Shown piece after piece: positions 35,205-39,596 of a stretch of DNA of 39,596 nt. This DNA comes from a virus. The position numbers and the translations under genes are program-made. The notes under the pieces were generated by a model. It made no database searches and was not told the origin of the DNA. It was given only the letters and a program-made list of their open reading frames with translations. The stretch's first letter is position 1. Each line of letters starts with the position of its first letter. The stretch lies in the IMG/VR virus record IMGVR_UViG_3300027852_000091, positions 1 to 39,596 of that record. One strand, 5' to 3'.

Positions 35205-36601
35205 CAGTAGCCTGCCTCCCTAATTTCAATAGATGCGTTATGGATCGATACAAACACCGGATCACTAATCCTTACTTTGATAACGATCTCATAAGCCGAT
35301 GCCATGTTGTACCATGTTACCTTCTCGCGGCTTTGGCCTGTTCTACCGATCTCCACCGCTGATTCAGGCCCAAATGATTTACCACCATCTAATGACGCGG
35401 AGAACATCGCTACAGGATTCACCCCTTGCCCTGTTATTAATCCAACGCCCGTTTCCATTACTAGGGTAAACGAGGACATTTCTATTCTGTTTCCAACTCC
35501 GCTAATGATCGGAGGGCTGACCCTTTCGTTAATTATCACGTCGCCGTTGTCGGTGTAGGTGTCTGCGTCCAGCTCTAAGACGCTACCCCCCGCCGCTATC
35601 AGCTTTTTGCCGTATGCCTCTGCGTATGACGTGCCAATATATTGACCTTCATTGGCCCCGGTTGATAGCTCAAACCACGCACTGGCCTCCTCGTTATAGG
35701 CCCATGTCTTGCCATCGGTAGGGAATGCAAGGACATAGAACTCCATCCCTTCAATCCTAACGATAAAGGCTCTGGCATCTGTAGTGGTGTAGGTTGCAAA
35801 CTCTGCCGATATTGCAGGTGGTGTTATCGGGTCTGGTTGGGTTGCGCTGAATTTATACACTACTGAGTCAATGCCAAGGAAATAAACGTATTCTGGCGTG
35901 CTGGCTACAGAGTATGGAGAATCCATACCTATATTCATCGTGCCGCCTTGAACGCGATCGAATGGCGGGTTTCCTGTATCTGAATTATACCAAGTCTCTA
36001 CGCTACTTCTGTCACCAAACAGATACAGCCTTTCGTTGAACGTGAATACTCTAATTGTGTCGTCTGGAGCGCTTTCTGCTGTCGCAAAATTATTAGATGC
36101 TATCGATCCAGGCACTCCAACATCGGAGGTCTGAAACTGTCCGGCTGTTGAATCGTTGATCATTTGCTGGTTTAGGTATGCTACAGAATTACCAGGTTTT
36201 AGATCAACGTCGGTTAGCTCTGATAATACCCCGCCGGTAACGAGATAGTCTTTTGACCCTGTAGCAATTCGCATGGTGTAACCGTCATCAGCGAATATGC
36301 AAGGATTTATGCCGTCAATGGTTCCGAGTGATGTCTGTACGCCTTGCCCTGTGATGCCGTAGAGGGTTTGGTCTGTTACCTTATACAACGTACCGGCGAA
36401 TACGTGCAGCCCTCTATCCAATCTGCGCGTATCATCAACAGACCATGCTTTTGATCCATACCATGACGTTATTGCGCTTTGGGATTTTCCGCTGGGTACA
36501 AACTCGGGGATCAGATTCATTGTCTTTTGTGCCGACAATGATCTAGACCTGTGGGTATAGGATGCCCCTGTAAAATTGACTGGGACTTGTTTGAAAGGCA
36601 T
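35204..36601 (-). CDS. Packaged DNA stabilisation protein, P22 gp10-like
   Basis: A 465-residue protein with the gp10 start VNFTGASYTHRSRSLSAQKT and a seven-bladed propeller-like run of short strands (ALYKVTDQTLYGITGQGVQT style). P22 gp10 (472 residues) forms the tail hub that closes the head after packaging and carries the tailspike. Overlaps the following gene by one base. Confidence 0.88.
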   Translation of the reverse strand: MPFKQVPVNFTGASYTHRSRSLSAQKTMNLIPEFVPSGKSQSAITSWYGSKAWSVDDTRRLDRGLHVFAGTLYKVTDQTLYGITGQGVQTSLGTIDGINPCIFADDGYTMRIATGSKDYLVTGGVLSELTDVDLKPGNSVAYLNQQMINDSTAGQFQTSDVGVPGSIASNNFATAESAPDDTIRVFTFNERLYLFGDRSSVETWYNSDTGNPPFDRVQGGTMNIGMDSPYSVASTPEYVYFLGIDSVVYKFSATQPDPITPPAISAEFATYTTTDARAFIVRIEGMEFYVLAFPTDGKTWAYNEEASAWFELSTGANEGQYIGTSYAEAYGKKLIAAGGSVLELDADTYTDNGDVIINERVSPPIISGVGNRIEMSSFTLVMETGVGLITGQGVNPVAMFSASLDGGKSFGPESAVEIGRTGQSREKVTWYNMASAYEIVIKVRISDPVFVSIHNASIEIREAGY

Positions 36602-36613
36602 TATTCCACCCTG

Positions 36614-37249
36614 CTAAACGGTATAGCCTTGGTTTCTAATTACTGGCGAAGGGCCATACCTGCCTTCTCTTGCTGCTTGGTTTGCGCCAATTATAGCGCT
36701 GATAAAATCATCATAAGCACCTGACGCGCTTTCTGTGTCCTTGGCCCATCGGTATAGCGCCCACAAACTCCCCGCAAGGTAAATAGACGGGTAATTGGTT
36801 AATATATCGTTTGTCGTGTTTGATGATGATAGCGCTGTTGGTGTAGCCATGTACTGCATGGATAGATTGTATTCAATATCAGCGGGGCAATTAAATTCTA
36901 GCTGACTTGTTACCGTAAACATTGAAGGGCAGCCGCTAAATGGCGATACTCCCAATGCCTCAGGGGTTTTATAAGATAACGGATATTGAATAGCGTTTGT
37001 TGTGGTGTCATCTATCAGTAGCCGCCGCATCGATGTGAACCCATCTGGCAGAGGTACAAATCTTGAGTCAATCGTCATTGAAGCTGTGGATCGGGTTTCT
37101 TGCTCACGGACTATCAGCGCCTCAACCCTATTGTTAAACATTTCCTGTTCAGCTAACGCTATGAAATCATCCAGCTTGTCGGCTACATCTTCACGGTGCG
37201 ACCATTCGACAATAGACGCTTTCAGGTTGCTGTAGGTATCAAGGGCCAC
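36614..37249 (-). CDS. Head-tail adaptor protein
   Basis: A 211-residue protein. DKLDDFIALAEQEMFNNRVE and the following strands match the phage adaptor family (SU10 type; P22 gp4 role), which binds the portal and gives the platform for the tail. The C-terminus YGPSPVIRNQGYTV could insert between portal subunits. Start is two bases from the previous stop. Confidence 0.8.
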   Translation of the reverse strand: MALDTYSNLKASIVEWSHREDVADKLDDFIALAEQEMFNNRVEALIVREQETRSTASMTIDSRFVPLPDGFTSMRRLLIDDTTTNAIQYPLSYKTPEALGVSPFSGCPSMFTVTSQLEFNCPADIEYNLSMQYMATPTALSSSNTTNDILTNYPSIYLAGSLWALYRWAKDTESASGAYDDFISAIIGANQAAREGRYGPSPVIRNQGYTV

Positions 37250-37251
37250 AA

Positions 37252-37449
37252 TTAATCCTTTTTATCCTTATACATCAAGCCAGGTATCTCCAAAGGAACA
37301 TACCCGCCTAAATCCAAAGGCTTTGAGTTCTTCCTGACTACTTCCATCCAGTTAGAACTAAATTCAGATTTAGAGCAATCAAACGGCTCTCCCCCTGGCT
37401 TTCTATACTCACCGCCAAAGAATCCCCGCTTAATTGCTCTAACCTTCAT
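37252..37449 (-). CDS. Small conserved capsid-region protein
   Basis: Sixty-five residues, MKVRAIKRGFFGGEYRKPGG with a Trp-containing middle (FSSNWMEVV). Very similar short proteins occur between capsid and adaptor genes of many phages, function unknown; they may be head-completion factors. Confidence 0.7.
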   Translation of the reverse strand: MKVRAIKRGFFGGEYRKPGGEPFDCSKSEFSSNWMEVVRKNSKPLDLGGYVPLEIPGLMYKDKKD

Positions 37450-37454
37450 TTCAG

Positions 37455-37928
37455 TTACCCGATGGTTACGTTATCAGCATAAGAAACATACTGAGAAACA
37501 TCACTCAGCGGCGCTATCCAAGCGTCAACCGTAATAGTCGGGGTAGTTCCAGCCAAGGTGTAACGAACGCCGATAAAATCACCGGCCTCGCCTGTAGTAG
37601 TTGGCGGGATAGGAATAGCGAACACGAACCCAGCAACCAGTAAATCAGCATCCTGTGCGGGCGCTCCTGGTGTGCCTGATTCAAATATTCGCCGCCCCAT
37701 CAACTGAGCGCCGGTAGACTGCGCGGCGTTGGTTGCGTACTCAACATCAAAGGTGTAATCCTCATCACCTGTGGTTTGATCCGCCGTAACACCTACCGAG
37801 AACACTACAGCCATAGGCGTACCGTTACCAATCCCAGCAACTACTTCAAGATCGACTACGTTAGTGCCGACCGCTGTAGCGGTTAGCGCTTGCGCGTCTG
37901 ACAGTTTTAAAAGCTTATCAATATACAT
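37455..37928 (-). CDS. Capsid cement protein, Bbp16-like
   Basis: A 157-residue protein beginning MYIDKLLKLSDAQALTATAV with a beta-rich jelly-roll body (DEDYTFDVEYATNAAQS, FIGVRYTLAGTTPTITVDAW). It matches the Bbp16 family, the trimeric cement protein that clamps capsids of Bordetella phage BPP-1. It follows the capsid gene by 11 bases. Confidence 0.85.
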   Translation of the reverse strand: MYIDKLLKLSDAQALTATAVGTNVVDLEVVAGIGNGTPMAVVFSVGVTADQTTGDEDYTFDVEYATNAAQSTGAQLMGRRIFESGTPGAPAQDADLLVAGFVFAIPIPPTTTGEAGDFIGVRYTLAGTTPTITVDAWIAPLSDVSQYVSYADNVTIG

Positions 37929-37939
37929 ATTGCTTCTCC

Positions 37940-38956
37940 TTAAACCACTCGGGCTTCGGCAACGGTTAGAACGTCTTGAAGACGAACAGGAATACCCAAA
38001 AACATCATTTGATGAATTGAACGCCCAAACTGATTGATAGCTGGCTCGATAGTCACCGCGCTATTGCTCTTATCTAGCGCAGCAACGCGCAAGTGAGAAG
38101 CAAGGGTGCGGTTAACATAAAACGCAGCGTTAACGGAATCAATCGATGGTATGTGATCAATTGCGCGTGACATCAGCTTAATTACTGCTGTAGCCGCAGA
38201 AGCCGCCTGCGTGCCTGTAGCGCCGATAAGATCAGAATTGTCAATATTGGCAATCCGTACACCATACTGCCAGTTTGCCACAACTAAACCTTTATCCAAC
38301 TGGAAAAGGTCTTTGTATGCGCGGAAAGGATTACCGTCTGCGTCATCAACGTCATCAACGCCAAGATCTTGATGATCAATACCGACGTTAGAGCCTTTAG
38401 GGAATATGCCGTGAATAGCATTATCACCCCAACCAATTAGCCATACCGACATATTATCAGTGCTAGTACCGCCAGCGTCGATAATATTATCTGCATTAGC
38501 GGCTGATAGATCATTGTAACGGTTAGACAATCCCACGTACTCTTCTGGGTTTGCCGCAGAACCGTAGAACATTGTAGTGGCATCGGTCTGAGACATGCCT
38601 TCAACGTGCGCTCTAGCTTGCTGCAAGCGATACGCTACCGAATCATTCTGCAAATTAGCCTGCTTAAAATCAACATGAGATCGGCTTTCAAGCATTGCAC
38701 AGTTTTCTGTTACTTGAACTTGCGTTGCTTTTGAAGGTGGAGTACCAGCGTTAACCATCCGATAGTAAGCGGTAGGTAGTCCGGTTCTGATTGTTGTTTG
38801 ATGACCCGTTGGCAGATTGCCCTCAACCATTACCTGATCTTGTGCGGCTGAGTTTACCTGCGCCAGCATTTCGACTATATCAGCCGTATTGCCGCTTGGG
38901 TCGCGTGTTTTAGCCCAATCCAACATGGTGGGCATTGTTGTTGATAGTGTAGCCAT
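37940..38956 (-). CDS. Major capsid protein, BPP-1 type
   Basis: A 338-residue protein related to the BPP-1 major capsid: ATLSTTMPTMLDWAKTRDPS, VEGNLPTGHQTTIRTGLPTA, VWLIGWGDNAIHGIFPKGSN and the C-terminal HQMMFLGIPVRLQDVLTVAE. This group has a non-canonical order of the HK97 fold. It forms the icosahedral shell with the cement protein next door. It overlaps the scaffold stop by one base. Confidence 0.9.
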   Translation of the reverse strand: MATLSTTMPTMLDWAKTRDPSGNTADIVEMLAQVNSAAQDQVMVEGNLPTGHQTTIRTGLPTAYYRMVNAGTPPSKATQVQVTENCAMLESRSHVDFKQANLQNDSVAYRLQQARAHVEGMSQTDATTMFYGSAANPEEYVGLSNRYNDLSAANADNIIDAGGTSTDNMSVWLIGWGDNAIHGIFPKGSNVGIDHQDLGVDDVDDADGNPFRAYKDLFQLDKGLVVANWQYGVRIANIDNSDLIGATGTQAASAATAVIKLMSRAIDHIPSIDSVNAAFYVNRTLASHLRVAALDKSNSAVTIEPAINQFGRSIHQMMFLGIPVRLQDVLTVAEARVV

Positions 38957-39596
38957 TATTTATTCACTCCGTAAAATCGTTCGGCCATAGTGGTCTGTTT
39001 TGACCCCTTGGCGCTTTCACTGGCTGTTTTCTTGCCTGCTTTGGTCTTGCGCTTCAATTGCGAAACGCTCGAGTCCTTCAGCTTGCGATACTTGCCAGCA
39101 TCAATTAATGCTCTCGTGATCCGGTGATCAGAAAGCTTGCCGATGTCATCATTGCTGAACCCTAAATTCACAGCGTACTTGTAAGCTCCGTCGAGGTCTG
39201 ACTTCTGGGTAGTTTGTCCTTTTTTGGGATCTTTCCATTCGGTCATTACATCAATAAGCTTTTGGTTCTCGCTGGAGATAGTGGAAGATAACGCCTCTTG
39301 GCTTTTGGCTTTCGCCTTGGTCAGTGTTTCGCGTTTCGCATCTATGGATTCTTTGCGTCGTAAATACCCAACATAATCATCCTGTTTCAGCTCTTCCATT
39401 TCATCACTGCTAACTTCGGACAAAAATAAAGCCTCAAGCTCTGAAACAAGCGACGTTAGATCAGAGTTGAGATCAGCAACTCCTTTCCTTTCACTAGCCA
39501 GGGCCATTGTCTTTTTCCTGTAATCAGCATCCTTTAGCTGTTGAGACTCCATGGTTTCGAACTCTTCTTTGGTTAGCGACCGACCAAATACGTCAA
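38956..39596 (-). CDS. Scaffolding protein, C-terminal part (starts at 308 across the join)
   Basis: Continues in frame from the left end of the window. Helical, very charged (SQQLKDADYRKKTMALASER; AKAKSQEALSSTISSENQKL), ending in a Lys-rich tail (KRKTKAGKKTASESAKGSKQ) before FYGVNK, the usual basic capsid-binding end of scaffolds. The methionine at 39552 is internal. Confidence 0.75.
   Translation of the reverse strand, partial: DVFGRSLTKEEFETMESQQLKDADYRKKTMALASERKGVADLNSDLTSLVSELEALFLSEVSSDEMEELKQDDYVGYLRRKESIDAKRETLTKAKAKSQEALSSTISSENQKLIDVMTEWKDPKKGQTTQKSDLDGAYKYAVNLGFSNDDIGKLSDHRITRALIDAGKYRKLKDSSVSQLKRKTKAGKKTASESAKGSKQTTMAERFYGVNK
39452..39596. repeat. Terminal overlap, right copy
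   Basis: Matches 1-145 with three mismatches near its left edge. The frame of the scaffold gene runs through both copies, which confirms that joining the ends is correct. Confidence 0.95.

Overview
The window is a complete or nearly complete genome of a tailed, podovirus-like phage with a short tail of P22 type. The last 145 bases repeat the first 145 (three mismatches, all in the first 24 bases), so the contig closes to a circle of about 39,451 bp. The join lies inside the scaffold gene. I see no integrase, no long CI-type repressor and no phage RNA polymerase, so a lytic life style is more likely than lysogeny. Headful-type packaging is inferred from the P22-like terminase and portal. The host is probably an aquatic gammaproteobacterium that carries an integron; this is inference from the type of attC sites, not from a host marker.

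Layout. Two transcription units diverge from about 10.78-10.87 kb. The leftward (minus) unit starts at a near-perfect sigma-70 promoter and runs about 24 kb through the circle join: small accessory genes, a lysis block (M15 endolysin, 3TM holin, TM/coiled-coil protein, a PEP-CTERM-like membrane protein, a permuted NlpC/P60-like protein), structural proteins, TerS, TerL, portal, scaffold, BPP-1-type major capsid and Bbp16-like cement protein, adaptor, P22 gp10-like protein, several tail-region proteins, gp14-like DUF2824, three ejection proteins and a P22-type tailspike. The rightward (plus) unit, about 15 kb, holds a small HTH protein, a PD-(D/E)XK-like nuclease, a replication initiator with internal iterons, a helicase-loader-like gene, Lar, NinB-like, two HNH-AP2 endonucleases, a Rad52-like annealing protein, Gp157, an SSB-like protein, NinG and many small genes.

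The outstanding feature is a set of three arrays of integron-type gene cassettes with no integron integrase: array A (9388-10323, 3 cassettes, minus strand), array B (14338-17556, 9 cassettes, plus strand) and array C (24531-25088, 2 cassettes, plus strand). Fourteen attC-like sites of 55-128 bp separate single small genes. Across each gene the two flanking core boxes are complementary over 8-10 bases (one pair has a single mismatch), which is the signature of a real cassette circle. All three arrays end at the same conserved sequence, here called the dock, which stops exactly at the crossover base. The dock sits next to the stop codon of the gene before it, so it looks like a dedicated attI-like landing site that a host integrase would use in trans. 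Cassette genes read opposite to the usual attC polarity but always with phage transcription; most use the TAA inside the core box as stop codon, and several take their ribosome binding site and start codon from within the attC. Recognisable cargo is a Tad2 (anti-Thoeris) protein and a Dam-type DNA methyltransferase, both counter-defence functions; the rest are unknown small proteins that deserve testing as anti-defence genes.
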